A stretch of DNA of 64,000 nt from Lachnospiraceae bacterium C1.1. GTDB taxonomy: Bacteria > Bacillota > Clostridia > Lachnospirales > Lachnospiraceae. The translations under genes were made by a program, and so were the position numbers. Location of the stretch: positions 2,553,501 through 2,617,500 of the forward strand of contig JAUISW010000001.1 in the NCBI GenBank assembly GCA_030434875.1, read 5' to 3'. Positions 32,654-42,095 of the stretch are shown in pieces. Below the pieces are notes generated by a model. The model was not told where the DNA came from and ran no database searches. It saw nothing but the letters and a program-made list of their open reading frames with translations. Numbering within the stretch: the stretch's first letter is position 1; every line of letters begins with the position of its first letter.

Positions 32654-33364
32654 ATGATAAAAATAGCCATCGTTGAAGACGAACAAATTTATATAGACCA
32701 GCTTAGCGGATATATGGACAGATTTCGCAAGGAGACCGGCAATGAAATAGAAACCACGATTTTTCGTGATGGCGATGAAATTGCCGAGAATTATAAAGCC
32801 GGATTTGATATTATCCTTATGGATATTCAGATGCAGTTTATGGATGGAATGACCGCGGCAGAAAAGATCAGGGAGCTTGACAGCGAAGTGATCATCATGT
32901 TTATTACCAATATGACCCAGTATGCGATCCGTGGCTATGAAGTTGATGCCCTTGACTATATGGTAAAGCCTGTAGAATATTTTTCATTTTCACAAAAGCT
33001 CCTGAGAGCCATAAGTAAGCTGCACCGCAGTGACGGACATTATATCACCGTTCCCGTGGAATCAGGTGTTAAAAAGCTAAAAGCCGAAGATATTTATTAT
33101 CTCGAAAGCTTTGGCCACCGGATCGTTTATAAAACCAAAGACGGAGAATTTGACTCCAGAGGAACGATGAAGGATCTCGAGGAAGCCTTAGAGCCATGCG
33201 GATTTTATCGAAGTGCAAAAAGCTATCTTGTAAATATGAAATATGTTGACGGAGTAAAAAAAGGCTGCTGCATAATCAACGGTGAAGAATTACAGGTCAG
33301 CAGACAGAAACGAAAAGAATTTATGGAGGCACTCCTCGCCTATATGAGTGGTGAACAATTATGA
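32654..33364 (+). CDS. LytTR-family response regulator
   Basis: 236 aa. The receiver domain has acidic residues EDE near the N-terminal end, the phosphorylated aspartate in IILMDIQMQFMDG, and lysine in DYMVKPVEYF. The C-terminal LytTR DNA-binding domain includes IYYLESFGHRIVYKTKDGEF and FYRSAKSYLVNMKYVDGVKK. It probably activates the adjacent GH3/GtrA genes. Its stop overlaps the kinase start (ATGA). Confidence 0.93.
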   Translation: MIKIAIVEDEQIYIDQLSGYMDRFRKETGNEIETTIFRDGDEIAENYKAGFDIILMDIQMQFMDGMTAAEKIRELDSEVIIMFITNMTQYAIRGYEVDALDYMVKPVEYFSFSQKLLRAISKLHRSDGHYITVPVESGVKKLKAEDIYYLESFGHRIVYKTKDGEFDSRGTMKDLEEALEPCGFYRSAKSYLVNMKYVDGVKKGCCIINGEELQVSRQKRKEFMEALLAYMSGEQL

Positions 33365-34671
33365 TGTTTGTAGAAATACCCAGAATAAATACAGCGCTGG
33401 CAGAATGGGCTGCCTGCGTTATCTATATCTTCCTTTTGCGGAAAAGATTTTCAAAAGGAACAACCATTGCTCTTTCGTCAGTTTCATTAATTGTCCTGGC
33501 AATCTTTATGCTTCTTACCGGAAAGGTAAGTCTTGCCCTTTGGCTTCCCTGTATGATAGCTGCAGTTTTGTGGATGTTTGGAACTATATGGCTTCTTACA
33601 GATACCCATGCAAAATCCGCAGCATATTTTACCGCCTGCGCATTTATGATCGCAGAATTTACTGCCTCGATCGAATGGCAGCTGGAAAGCTTCATCGGAT
33701 ATTTCACTATGAGAAACTTCTGGTGGCATGTTCTCCTTATGTTTATTTCATTCGGATTTTTAATGACAGGTTTTTATTTTCTGGAAAAAAAATATATCAA
33801 TAATGTTTTTGTCTCACAGATAAGCAAAAAAGATGTCATTTCAGCTTTCGGCCTTACCGCCATAGCTTTTGCCCTCAGTAATATCAGCTTTATAAGTACG
33901 AATACTCCTTTCAGCGCAATAGAACACGCTGATATCAATCTTATGAGGACCCTTGTGGATGCCTGTGGGCTGGCAATCCTTTACTCATCACAGATAAGGC
34001 TCTGTGAATACTATGCCGAAAAGGAAGTAAATACTATACGTTCCATGCTGAAAAATCAATATGACCAGTATCGTTATTATCAGCAAAGCATGGAAATGAT
34101 TCATATAAAATACCATGACCTGAAGCATCAGATAACAGGTCTCAGGTATGAAACGGACAATGAAAAACGAAAGGAATGGCTGGATCAACTCGAGAAAGAA
34201 CTCGATGACAATCATATAGTAGATCGGACAGGAAACCAGGTTTTAGATACCATGCTCGGAGCCAAGGTCTTTCAGGCACAGAAAAACCAGATCCGTATTA
34301 CCTGTGTCGCTGATGGAAAGCTTTTGGATTTCATGCACGTAACAGATATCTGCACTATTTTCGGAAATGCTCTCGATAATGCCATCGAAAGTACGGTAAT
34401 AATTGATGATCCCGAAAAACGGATGATCCACGTAACTGTATCATCATTAAAAAATTTTGTCCTCATAAATATTGCAAATTATTTTGAAGGCAAGATCGAC
34501 ATCAAAAATCACAGTCTTCCGAAAACCACCAAACACGACCGGAATAATCATGGTTTCGGATTAAAAAGCATTTCCTATGCTGTTGAGAAATACAACGGTA
34601 GCATGTCCGTATCGACCAGCAACAACTGGTTTGAACTCAAAATACTGATGCCCATGAACGGCAGTAAATAA
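33361..34671 (+). CDS. GHKL sensor histidine kinase (AgrC-like)
   Basis: 436 aa. About six membrane helices occupy residues 1-210. Then comes the phosphoacceptor helix IKYHDLKHQITGLR, N box GNALDNAIEST and G box NNHGFGLKSISYAVEKY. This layout is shared with peptide-sensing AgrC/ComD kinases, but no AgrB/AgrD-like genes are nearby, so the signal is unknown. It overlaps the response regulator by four bases. Confidence 0.93.
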   Translation: MMFVEIPRINTALAEWAACVIYIFLLRKRFSKGTTIALSSVSLIVLAIFMLLTGKVSLALWLPCMIAAVLWMFGTIWLLTDTHAKSAAYFTACAFMIAEFTASIEWQLESFIGYFTMRNFWWHVLLMFISFGFLMTGFYFLEKKYINNVFVSQISKKDVISAFGLTAIAFALSNISFISTNTPFSAIEHADINLMRTLVDACGLAILYSSQIRLCEYYAEKEVNTIRSMLKNQYDQYRYYQQSMEMIHIKYHDLKHQITGLRYETDNEKRKEWLDQLEKELDDNHIVDRTGNQVLDTMLGAKVFQAQKNQIRITCVADGKLLDFMHVTDICTIFGNALDNAIESTVIIDDPEKRMIHVTVSSLKNFVLINIANYFEGKIDIKNHSLPKTTKHDRNNHGFGLKSISYAVEKYNGSMSVSTSNNWFELKILMPMNGSK

Positions 34672-34674
34672 AAT

Positions 34675-34724
34675 AAAAAGGCTTTTTGGAAGATTTAAGA
34701 TCTTAAAATCCAAAAAGCCTTTTT
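34675..34724. terminator. Bidirectional terminator
   Basis: AAAAAGGCTTTTTGGA pairs perfectly with TCCAAAAAGCCTTTTT (16 bp). It serves the convergent kinase and binding-protein genes. Confidence 0.9.
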
Positions 34725-34751
34725 AATATAATTAAAGCTACCTTTTACCTA

Positions 34752-35750
34752 TTACTGATATTTCGAAACATTATCTTTTGTGATCGCTTCATAGGGAACC
34801 CATACATATTTATGATCGTCTGCAGCGCCTTCCACCTTTTTAATACTTCCCGATCTTACTATAGCAATAGCAGATTCGACAGCTTTCGTTCCCTGGCCTT
34901 CAGCTGACTGGAAGCCTGAATAAAGCATCTTCCCATCAGCGATCAGCTGACATCCTGCAGCTGTTCCATCAGAACCTGCGACAGGTATTGTTGACGGATC
35001 GATCTTATTTTCTTCCATACAGCTAATAACACCCACTGCCATAGAATCATTGTTGCAGAATACGCAGTCATATTCATGTCCGGTTCCTAAGAAAGTCTGG
35101 AAATAGTCATGAGCTTTTGTATCACTCCAGTCTGCGTAATCCTTAAAAACATATTCAACTTTTACACCATTATCCTCAAAGTAATCTGCCACACCCTGAG
35201 TTCTTGCGATAGCACCGGGATGGATACTTTCACCCATCATCATTACTGCCTTTACAGATGACGGTTTCCCAAGTGCATTCCATACAGCCTCTGCCTGAAG
35301 CTGCCCGGCCGTATTCTCCGGAGATCCTACATATACATACTTACTAGCTTCCAGTCTGTCATCATCCGGCGAGGAATTAACAAAAATTATAGGAAGACCA
35401 TCAGCTGCAACCTCTGCCTGTAATGCTGTTGAAACATCTGTCAGTCTGCATATTATAGCTGAGTATCCACCCGACTTCGCATCTGCGATCTGCTGCATCT
35501 GTTCCTCTACGGAATTATTCGAGTATGCTGTATCTACAGTCACGCCATTTTCAGAACCTGCTGCCACCGTCGCATTAGAGAGAAGCGTAAGGAAATCATC
35601 ACCCTCTACATCATTACAGACAAAAAGGAATTTCATTCCTCCTGCTCCGCTTCCGGATGTCCCTGTCAGACCACAGCCTGTCAGACTTGTGACCGTCAGA
35701 GCTAATGAACATGCGATCGCAGTAATTTTTCCTATGATAGTTTTTTTCAC
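34752..35750 (-). CDS. Orphan sugar-type substrate-binding lipoprotein
   Basis: 332 aa with lipoprotein signal (TSLTGCGL) and Peripla_BP_4/RbsB-like fold: FLFVCNDVEGDDFLTLLSNA, SGGYSAIICRLTD, DCVFCNNDSMAVG, PVAGSDGTAAG. No permease or ATPase gene is adjacent. It may supply a shared transporter or present a ligand to a sensor. The GTG at 35748-35750 follows GGGGG by 9 nt and is preferred to an upstream in-frame codon. Confidence 0.87.
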   Translation of the reverse strand: MKKTIIGKITAIACSLALTVTSLTGCGLTGTSGSGAGGMKFLFVCNDVEGDDFLTLLSNATVAAGSENGVTVDTAYSNNSVEEQMQQIADAKSGGYSAIICRLTDVSTALQAEVAADGLPIIFVNSSPDDDRLEASKYVYVGSPENTAGQLQAEAVWNALGKPSSVKAVMMMGESIHPGAIARTQGVADYFEDNGVKVEYVFKDYADWSDTKAHDYFQTFLGTGHEYDCVFCNNDSMAVGVISCMEENKIDPSTIPVAGSDGTAAGCQLIADGKMLYSGFQSAEGQGTKAVESAIAIVRSGSIKKVEGAADDHKYVWVPYEAITKDNVSKYQ

Positions 35751-35863
35751 TTTATTGTCCCCCAAAAAATTAAATATTATCACCCTCTTTTAATATCGGT
35801 CAGAATTCCGATAAATTTTAGATTTCTAAAAAATTTTTTTGAAGTCCATTTAGATCATTATAA

Positions 35864-35891
35864 AAACCGGCAGACCTGAATCTGCCGGTTT
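35864..35891 (-). terminator. Terminator of the MacAB-like operon
   Basis: AAACCGGCAGA pairs with TCTGCCGGTTT around a 6-base loop, 3 bp past the permease stop; A/T-rich tail on the minus strand. Confidence 0.85.
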
Positions 35892-35893
35892 CT

Positions 35894-37156
35894 TTATTCA
35901 TATCTCAATGCCTCTATAGGATTAAGTTTTGCTGCCCTATTGGCCGGATAATATCCGAAAAATACTCCAAATACCATAGAGAAGGCAACACAGCAAAGAA
36001 TACCTAAAGGCGATGCCATTCCATGGCTATGTATGACTTTGGTTATCACAGCTCCAAGTCCCATTCCAAGCAATATTCCTATGATACCCCCAGCTGCACA
36101 GACAACCACTGCTTCCGTAATAAACTGGAGCCTAATATATCCGTTTGTGGCTCCAAGGGCTTTTCTCGTACCTATTTCACGGGTTCTCTCTGTGATGCTC
36201 ACGATCATGATATTCATAACACCGATACCGCCGACCAGAAGTGATATTGCACCTACTCCCATGAAAGCATACTGAAGCATTGAAACCATTCCTTTCATCT
36301 GTTCCACATCTGCCTTCATGCTGTAGCAATATGATTCATAAGCATCATTGTCCTTATATTTACTGGAATTTATCCATTCCTGAAGCTTCATCGAAAGTTC
36401 ATCCGGATCCTGTCCTGAAGCTGCAACCACATCAAAATCAGAAAAATGCTGATTCTCTCTTTTCTGATGCATGGCTTTAACTATCGGAATATAAGCTTCC
36501 GTTTCCAGATCCTTCTGGGAACCACCTGCACTAAATCCTCCCGCCCTGTCCTGATATTCATAAACACCAACTATAACATAACTGTAATAATTGCTTCCAA
36601 GAACAACTTCCACATTTTGTCCCAATGCCTTTTCTGCATCTCCGTCAAAAATATTATTGACATATCTGTCTGAAACAATAACAACACTGTTTCCATTTAC
36701 GTAATCGTCTGAGTTCAGATTTCTCCCGGCGATTATCTTTGCCTTGGTCTGCTTAAATGCAGTCCTGTTGACACCTTTAAGATTTATATTTGCATAATTC
36801 TTTTTATCGGTAACCTTTACACTTCCAAGCTCCTGTTTTAAGGATACTCCTTCTATTTTCCCCTTAAATTTTTCTTTAAGCGATTCTATGAAATCCACAT
36901 CAAAATAGTCAGAGTCCTTCATCTTACGGTCGCTGTAGCTCCCGTCCTCCTGCATCTTTTCTGAAATAAAAACAGAAACATTATTTATACCCATATCTCC
37001 CATTGAATCCAGCATGCTGTTATTCATTGCATCTCCCACTGTCATTATTGCGATAACAGATGCAATTCCTATGATGATCCCAAGCATTGTAAGGAGAGTC
37101 CTCATTTTATTAGCCGCAAGCGCCGTAAGCGCCAGCTTTATATTTTCCACGAACAT
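35894..37156 (-). CDS. MacB-type ABC transporter permease
   Basis: 420 aa. One N-terminal membrane helix (KMRTLLTMLGIIIGIASVIA) is followed by a large extracellular MacB_PCD domain (about 60-280) and three C-terminal helices with GGIGVMNIMIVSITERTREI and the RKALGAT motif. Family members export peptides, lipoproteins or antibiotics in tripartite systems. The start overlaps the ATPase gene by 47 bp and has its own AGGAG. Confidence 0.92.
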   Translation of the reverse strand: MFVENIKLALTALAANKMRTLLTMLGIIIGIASVIAIMTVGDAMNNSMLDSMGDMGINNVSVFISEKMQEDGSYSDRKMKDSDYFDVDFIESLKEKFKGKIEGVSLKQELGSVKVTDKKNYANINLKGVNRTAFKQTKAKIIAGRNLNSDDYVNGNSVVIVSDRYVNNIFDGDAEKALGQNVEVVLGSNYYSYVIVGVYEYQDRAGGFSAGGSQKDLETEAYIPIVKAMHQKRENQHFSDFDVVAASGQDPDELSMKLQEWINSSKYKDNDAYESYCYSMKADVEQMKGMVSMLQYAFMGVGAISLLVGGIGVMNIMIVSITERTREIGTRKALGATNGYIRLQFITEAVVVCAAGGIIGILLGMGLGAVITKVIHSHGMASPLGILCCVAFSMVFGVFFGYYPANRAAKLNPIEALRYE

Positions 37157-37862
37157 AATTGGCTCCTCTCCTTTCGTCTATGATACGTCCATCTGAAAGA
37201 GTAAGGACTCTTTCGGTTTCCTCCGCAAGTTCAGGCGAATGCGTGATAAACACTATCGTAATCCCCTGTTCTTCATTTAATTTATGAAAAAGATCCATTA
37301 TCATTCTTCCGGTATGCGAATCCAGCGCTCCTGTCGGCTCATCCGCAAGTATTATCGAAGGAGAATTTCCAAGTGAGCGCGCAATTGCTACTCGCTGCTT
37401 CTGACCTCCGGAAAGTTCATCCGGAGTATGTTCCATTCTCTCTTTCATATCAACTATTTCTAAAAGCTCCTCAGCTCTCTGACGTCGCTCTTTTGCTCCC
37501 ATTCCCGCATAGAGCATCGGAAGCTCAACATTTTTTAATGCACTGGTCCTCGAGATCAGATTATAGGTCTGAAATACAAAGCCTATCTTCTGGTTTCTTA
37601 TATGTGAAAGCTTTTCATCACGCTCTGCACATACATCTTCACCATCGAGAATATAACTTCCCTCTGTCGGTTTATCAAGGAGTCCGATTATATTCATAAG
37701 TGTGGATTTTCCGGAACCCGAGCTTCCGACTATTGAAACAAACTCTCCTTCATAGACCTTTATATCTATTCCATGAAGTATTTCCAGTTCATTTTCCATT
37801 CCGATATTAAATCTTTTAACAATGCCCTTTGCGTCAATAATTAATTTTCTATCAGAGCTCAT
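37110..37862 (-). CDS. MacB-partner ABC ATPase
   Basis: Walker A GSSGSGKST, signature ELSGGQKQRVAIARSLG, Walker B SIILADEPTGALDSHTG and H-loop FITHSPELA are present. Typical LolD/MacB-type exporter ATPase. The ATG at 37862 lies 11 bp inside the adaptor gene's end, so coupling is likely. An upstream in-frame codon would add eight residues. Confidence 0.93.
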   Translation of the reverse strand: MSSDRKLIIDAKGIVKRFNIGMENELEILHGIDIKVYEGEFVSIVGSSGSGKSTLMNIIGLLDKPTEGSYILDGEDVCAERDEKLSHIRNQKIGFVFQTYNLISRTSALKNVELPMLYAGMGAKERRQRAEELLEIVDMKERMEHTPDELSGGQKQRVAIARSLGNSPSIILADEPTGALDSHTGRMIMDLFHKLNEEQGITIVFITHSPELAEETERVLTLSDGRIIDERRGANYVRGKYKAGAYGACG

Positions 37863-39534
37863 TTGCAGCCTCCGTTGTTTCCTCATCCTCTGAGCTGTTG
37901 ATCACTTCGCTTCCCTCGCTGAGTTCATCGCTTATTATCTCTGTATAATAATCTGTCTTAAGACCTGTCTTTACAGTGACTTTCTTTATTTCAAAATCAG
38001 ACTCTCCGTTTTCAGAGGATGAATCATCTACTGCTTTTATTTCAACATAGCTGTTTCCATCCTCATCTTCCGTAACAGCACTATTCGGAACTGCCAGAGC
38101 ATTAACTGATTCCTTCTCAATAATTGTCAACTTAACACTCATTCCGATCCTCAGTCTGTCACTTGGTTCATCTATAACAGCCTCAATAGGATAATCAGTG
38201 CTCGAACCACTCGTATTTGAATCAGAATTGTCTTTAGTCGACACAGCCTCTGCCGGAGTCGGTGATACGAAGCTTACCTTACCTGTCATGATCTCATCGC
38301 CTGTGGTATCAGTCTTAATCTCAGCTTTCATGCCATTTTCCACATCACTGATATCGTACTGGTCTACCTGCGCTTTTACCTTATATCCACTGTCATCCTG
38401 CAGCACTGCTATCACATCACCTTTATAAGCAGAGCCTTCCTTAGCCTCAACAGATGTGATCACTCCATCAGAGGGTGCTTTTATTAACGCTTTTTCAAGC
38501 TGTCTTTTATATTTATTTACTTCTCTTTTTGACTCCGTAGTTCCCGATGCTGCAGAAAGTTCACTGCTTTTAATACTGTCCTGTCCTTCTGCAAGTGATT
38601 TTTCGTTTTCCCTTGCCGCATCCTCGGCTGCCTGCTGGGCTTTGATCGCAGCCTCCTGCTTTGCTTTGATATCTTCCTCGGCCGTCTTTGCCTCTGACTC
38701 TTTCTCTGACTGTTTTGACTTTGCCTCCGACTGGTCTGACTGAATATCAGAAAGGGCAGTTTCCTTATCTTCAAGTTTATTCTTTATTTTTTCGAGATCC
38801 TTCTGGCAGTCTGCGATTTCATCTTTTTTAGCGTTATACTGATCCCTGTTTTTTTCTTCATCTATTTTATCGAGCTCGCGCTGGAGGTCAGAAATCTCGG
38901 CTTCTTTTTTTCTTGATTTCTTCTTTAATTTTTCAATATCTTTTTTTACTTCATCAACATTTCCATTTTCCTCTGTTACGCTGGCAGATGCTCCGTTGTA
39001 CTCATTTTTCAGACTCTCGGATTTATTTACTGCATCTGCATAATCCTGCTGAGCCTTCTGAAGCTCAGCTGCAGAGCGGAGAGCCGAAGCCTCGGCAGCC
39101 TCTTTTGCGAGTTCGTAATTTCTTTTTGCTGCTGCTATCTCAAGATTATTTTTTTCTTCTGCAGCGCTTAAACTTTCCTCTGCATCCTTAAGTGATATCT
39201 CTATATCAGAGCTGTCCAGTTCCGCAATGATATCTCCTTTTTTTACCCTGTCTCCAACCTTTACATAAACTTTCTTTACATCAACGTCTGTAAGATCCGA
39301 TGTAAGTGTATAGCTTTCCGCGCTGGCAATTGTACCGGTAACACTTATCGATCTTCTTAAATCCTGTCTTTCAACTGCGACAGTTTCTAAAAGCTCCTCC
39401 TCAGATGGCTCATTAGCAAAAACATCATTAAAGACTACTGCTGTTCCCACTGATACTGTGACTAAAACAGCAGTAGTCAGTGCAATGATTTTTTTTGATT
39501 TAAATAACTTCTTACCTAAAGACTTTTCTTTCAT
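37852..39534 (-). CDS. Membrane-fusion (adaptor) protein of the MacAB-like exporter
   Basis: 560 aa. It has an N-terminal membrane anchor (about 14-36), then a barrel/lipoyl start (TYTLTSDLTDVDVKKVYVKV, GDRVKKGDIIAELDSSDIEI). A very long helical coiled-coil hairpin (about 110-345) is rich in E, K, A and Q. The second lipoyl half is APSDGVITSVEAKEGSAYKG, followed by a beta-barrel and an acidic tail. The coiled coil is longer than in most Gram-positive members, suggesting a long extracellular stalk. First gene of the three-gene operon. Confidence 0.9.
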   Translation of the reverse strand: MKEKSLGKKLFKSKKIIALTTAVLVTVSVGTAVVFNDVFANEPSEEELLETVAVERQDLRRSISVTGTIASAESYTLTSDLTDVDVKKVYVKVGDRVKKGDIIAELDSSDIEISLKDAEESLSAAEEKNNLEIAAAKRNYELAKEAAEASALRSAAELQKAQQDYADAVNKSESLKNEYNGASASVTEENGNVDEVKKDIEKLKKKSRKKEAEISDLQRELDKIDEEKNRDQYNAKKDEIADCQKDLEKIKNKLEDKETALSDIQSDQSEAKSKQSEKESEAKTAEEDIKAKQEAAIKAQQAAEDAARENEKSLAEGQDSIKSSELSAASGTTESKREVNKYKRQLEKALIKAPSDGVITSVEAKEGSAYKGDVIAVLQDDSGYKVKAQVDQYDISDVENGMKAEIKTDTTGDEIMTGKVSFVSPTPAEAVSTKDNSDSNTSGSSTDYPIEAVIDEPSDRLRIGMSVKLTIIEKESVNALAVPNSAVTEDEDGNSYVEIKAVDDSSSENGESDFEIKKVTVKTGLKTDYYTEIISDELSEGSEVINSSEDEETTEAANEL

Positions 39535-39668
39535 TTTTTTCCTCTCTATTTCTAAAATAACCTTTTATTTTTAATTTCGAAGTGAGTATAATCTCGTAAT
39601 CTTAATTTATCCTTTATAAAAAAAGAAATGACTTTTGTCACAAAAAATCACAAATTGGTCAAAAAAAA

Positions 39669-39694
39669 GACCGGAGGCATCAAAACCTCCGGTC
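39669..39694 (-). terminator. Terminator of the alanine symporter operon
   Basis: GACCGGAGG pairs with CCTCCGGTC. Eight A residues on the plus strand become the T run on the minus strand. Confidence 0.88.
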
Positions 39695-39718
39695 AAAGAT
39701 CAGTCTTTAATTTAGTTA

Positions 39719-41164
39719 TTATTCAGCATTTAACGTGCTTTCTGCACCCTTTGCCTTGTTTTTCCAGGATGCCTTTTCCATTTCAACTGTAGGCTGGAAG
39801 CGTTTTACTTCCTCTACTACTACACCTGACATAACAAGCATACAGATAAGGTTCGGTATAGCCATAAGTGCGTTCATGATATCTGAAATATTCCAGATAA
39901 GCTCAAGAGTCTGTGTAGCACCAACAAAAACTATAAGTGAATAAACCACTCTGTAAAGATATATAACTTTTCTGTTTGGTACTAAATACTCAACCGCCTT
40001 TTCACCGTGATATTCCCAGCCGATGATCGTTGAAAAAGCAAAAAGCATGATTCCTATCGATACAAGATATGAACCTGCAGGTCCCAAAGTAGTTGCGAAA
40101 GCTGCCATTGTAAGAGGTACTGCCGAAAGTGTATTTCCTGCTGCATCTACTGTTCCGAGAACACCCGATGATGCGATAACAAGACCTGTGATAGAACAAA
40201 CCACGATAGTATCAAAGAAAGTACCTGTCATGTTGATGTAACCCTGTCTTACAGGATCGTCCGTTGTAGCTGATGCTGCTGTGATCGCTGCAGATCCCAT
40301 ACCTGCTTCATTTGAGAAGCATCCTCTTGCAACGCCGTATCTTACAGAATTCATAACTGAAACTGTGATAGTACCAATAACACCACCACCAACAGCCTGA
40401 GGGTTAAATGCCATTACAATGATCTGATAAAGACCATGAGGTACATTTTTAATGTTAAGGATGATGCAAAGAAGACCTGCAACTACATAAAATACTGCCA
40501 TAGCCGGAACGACTACTGAGGATACCTTTGAAATACTCTTAATACCGCCAACGATTATTGCTAATGTAAGTACTGTAACAATTGCACCTGTTACAGCTGC
40601 AGGAACTCCGAAGGAACTGCTGACTGCTGATGCGATCGAGTTTGACTGAGTCATGTCTCCGATACCAAAAGATGCCAGAGCTGCAAAGAGTGCGAATAAA
40701 AATCCAAGTGTTTTCCCGACTGCCTTATTCTTAAAACCATTTTTCATGGTGAACATCGGTCCGCCGTTCATTTCACCGATCTCATTTTTCTCTCTGTATT
40801 TTACAGCGAGCATACACTCTGTAAATTTAGTAGTAAGTCCGAATAAAGCACTGATCCACATCCATACCAATGCTCCGGGTCCGCCGGAAGCCATAGCTGT
40901 TGCAACACCGGCGATATTTCCTGTACCGATGGTTGCCGCAAGGGCTGTCATAAGGGATGAAAACGGAGATACATCACCTGTTCCGCGATTTGTCTTTCTT
41001 GAATCACTGCTGAAAATACTGTGAAGTGCATAGCCTAAATTTCTCCAGGTCTGAAATTTAAGCCTTATTGTCATGAAAATGCCTGTACCTACAAGCAGTA
41101 TCAGCATTGCCGGTCCCCAGACAAAGCTGTCAACAGATGCAACAATTTCTTCGAATCTTTCCAT
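39719..41164 (-). CDS. Sodium:alanine/glycine symporter (AGCS family)
   Basis: 481 aa with about ten membrane helices. Family signatures are GTGNIAGVATAMASGGPGAL and the EMNGGPMFTMKNGF loop, plus FSNEAGMGSAAI, characteristic of AlsT/DagA. It takes up small neutral amino acids with Na+. The start is set at the second ATG (41164), as GGAGG would be too close to the first. As the last gene of the D-glutamate/oxoproline operon it may import D- or L-amino acids for it. Confidence 0.92.
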   Translation of the reverse strand: MERFEEIVASVDSFVWGPAMLILLVGTGIFMTIRLKFQTWRNLGYALHSIFSSDSRKTNRGTGDVSPFSSLMTALAATIGTGNIAGVATAMASGGPGALVWMWISALFGLTTKFTECMLAVKYREKNEIGEMNGGPMFTMKNGFKNKAVGKTLGFLFALFAALASFGIGDMTQSNSIASAVSSSFGVPAAVTGAIVTVLTLAIIVGGIKSISKVSSVVVPAMAVFYVVAGLLCIILNIKNVPHGLYQIIVMAFNPQAVGGGVIGTITVSVMNSVRYGVARGCFSNEAGMGSAAITAASATTDDPVRQGYINMTGTFFDTIVVCSITGLVIASSGVLGTVDAAGNTLSAVPLTMAAFATTLGPAGSYLVSIGIMLFAFSTIIGWEYHGEKAVEYLVPNRKVIYLYRVVYSLIVFVGATQTLELIWNISDIMNALMAIPNLICMLVMSGVVVEEVKRFQPTVEMEKASWKNKAKGAESTLNAE

Positions 41165-41214
41165 ACACATTTCCTCCCTTATAAAACATATATAACTTAC
41201 CCTGTTTAGGTTAA

Positions 41215-42054
41215 TTAAGCTGTGGCCTCAAGTATCTCAGTGTAAAGACTGCTTCTGAGCTTTTCAAAGGTCTCCGGATCTTTTCCTCCGATCTTTTCTC
41301 CGTCAAGCTCTCCTACTCTCAGGCAGACATTTGATGAAGAAGTTACCAGAACCTCGTCCGCTTTCAGAAGATCATCCATATAATACGGTGTTTCACTGAC
41401 TGCTATTCCAAGTTTTTTGCACATTCTTACAAGATGTGCCCTTGCGATTCCCGGCAGGATCAGGTCATCCGCCGGTGCTGTATAAAGCTTTCCATCCTTG
41501 ATGATATGACAATTTGAGTGTGCGCATTCTGTTACACGACCTCCGTGTCTGTAAAGAATTGATTCATCGCATCCGGCCTTCGCGGCCTTCTCCGCGTATA
41601 GTACCGATGGCAGAAGGTTCAAGGTCTTACAGTTACAATACTCAAATCTGTGATCCTCGCAGGTAATACATTTAATAGGTGTAAGTCCGTCGGATAATTT
41701 ACCGGGCTTGAGCATTACCCAGAGGTTACCGGCACCCTCGGTATATTTGTGATCTCTGATACCTGTGCCTCTGGTGCACTGCCAATATACAAACTGATCA
41801 CCTGTATCAAGTTTTTTTACCAGATCATTAAGAATATCTGCAAGTTCTTCTTTAGTAACCGGAATTTTGATATCAAGAATTGCAGCACTGTTAAAGAAGC
41901 GGTCTATATGCTCATCCAAAGCAAAGATCTTATAGTTCCTTGCCGGAGCCGCATCATAGACGCCGTCACCGAAAAAGCAGACTCTGTCATCAAAAGGTAC
42001 TGTCATTTTTTCAAGTTCATCATATTTTCCGTTATAATAACCTAATGTTTTCAT
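41215..42054 (-). CDS. Class IV aminotransferase, D-amino-acid type
   Basis: PLP fold type IV. VCFFGDGVYDAAPARNYKIF aligns with the active-site strand. The PLP lysine is expected in NLLPSVLYAEKAAKAGCDES, and the phosphate-binding stretch is VLVTSSSNVCLRVGELDGEK. Differences from IlvE suggest a D-amino-acid or 4-amino-4-deoxychorismate type; the operon makes a D-amino-acid role (D-Ala/D-Glu with 2-oxoglutarate) likeliest. 279 aa; GGAGG start. Confidence 0.85.
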   Translation of the reverse strand: MKTLGYYNGKYDELEKMTVPFDDRVCFFGDGVYDAAPARNYKIFALDEHIDRFFNSAAILDIKIPVTKEELADILNDLVKKLDTGDQFVYWQCTRGTGIRDHKYTEGAGNLWVMLKPGKLSDGLTPIKCITCEDHRFEYCNCKTLNLLPSVLYAEKAAKAGCDESILYRHGGRVTECAHSNCHIIKDGKLYTAPADDLILPGIARAHLVRMCKKLGIAVSETPYYMDDLLKADEVLVTSSSNVCLRVGELDGEKIGGKDPETFEKLRSSLYTEILEATA

Positions 42055-42095
42055 TATATCAATCCCTCCAGTTAAATAACAATATTTTTATTAAT

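Noticed and set aside
32654..34671. Agr-type quorum-sensing locus
   Set aside because: The kinase resembles AgrC, but no AgrB or AgrD-like gene occurs here or near the second pair.
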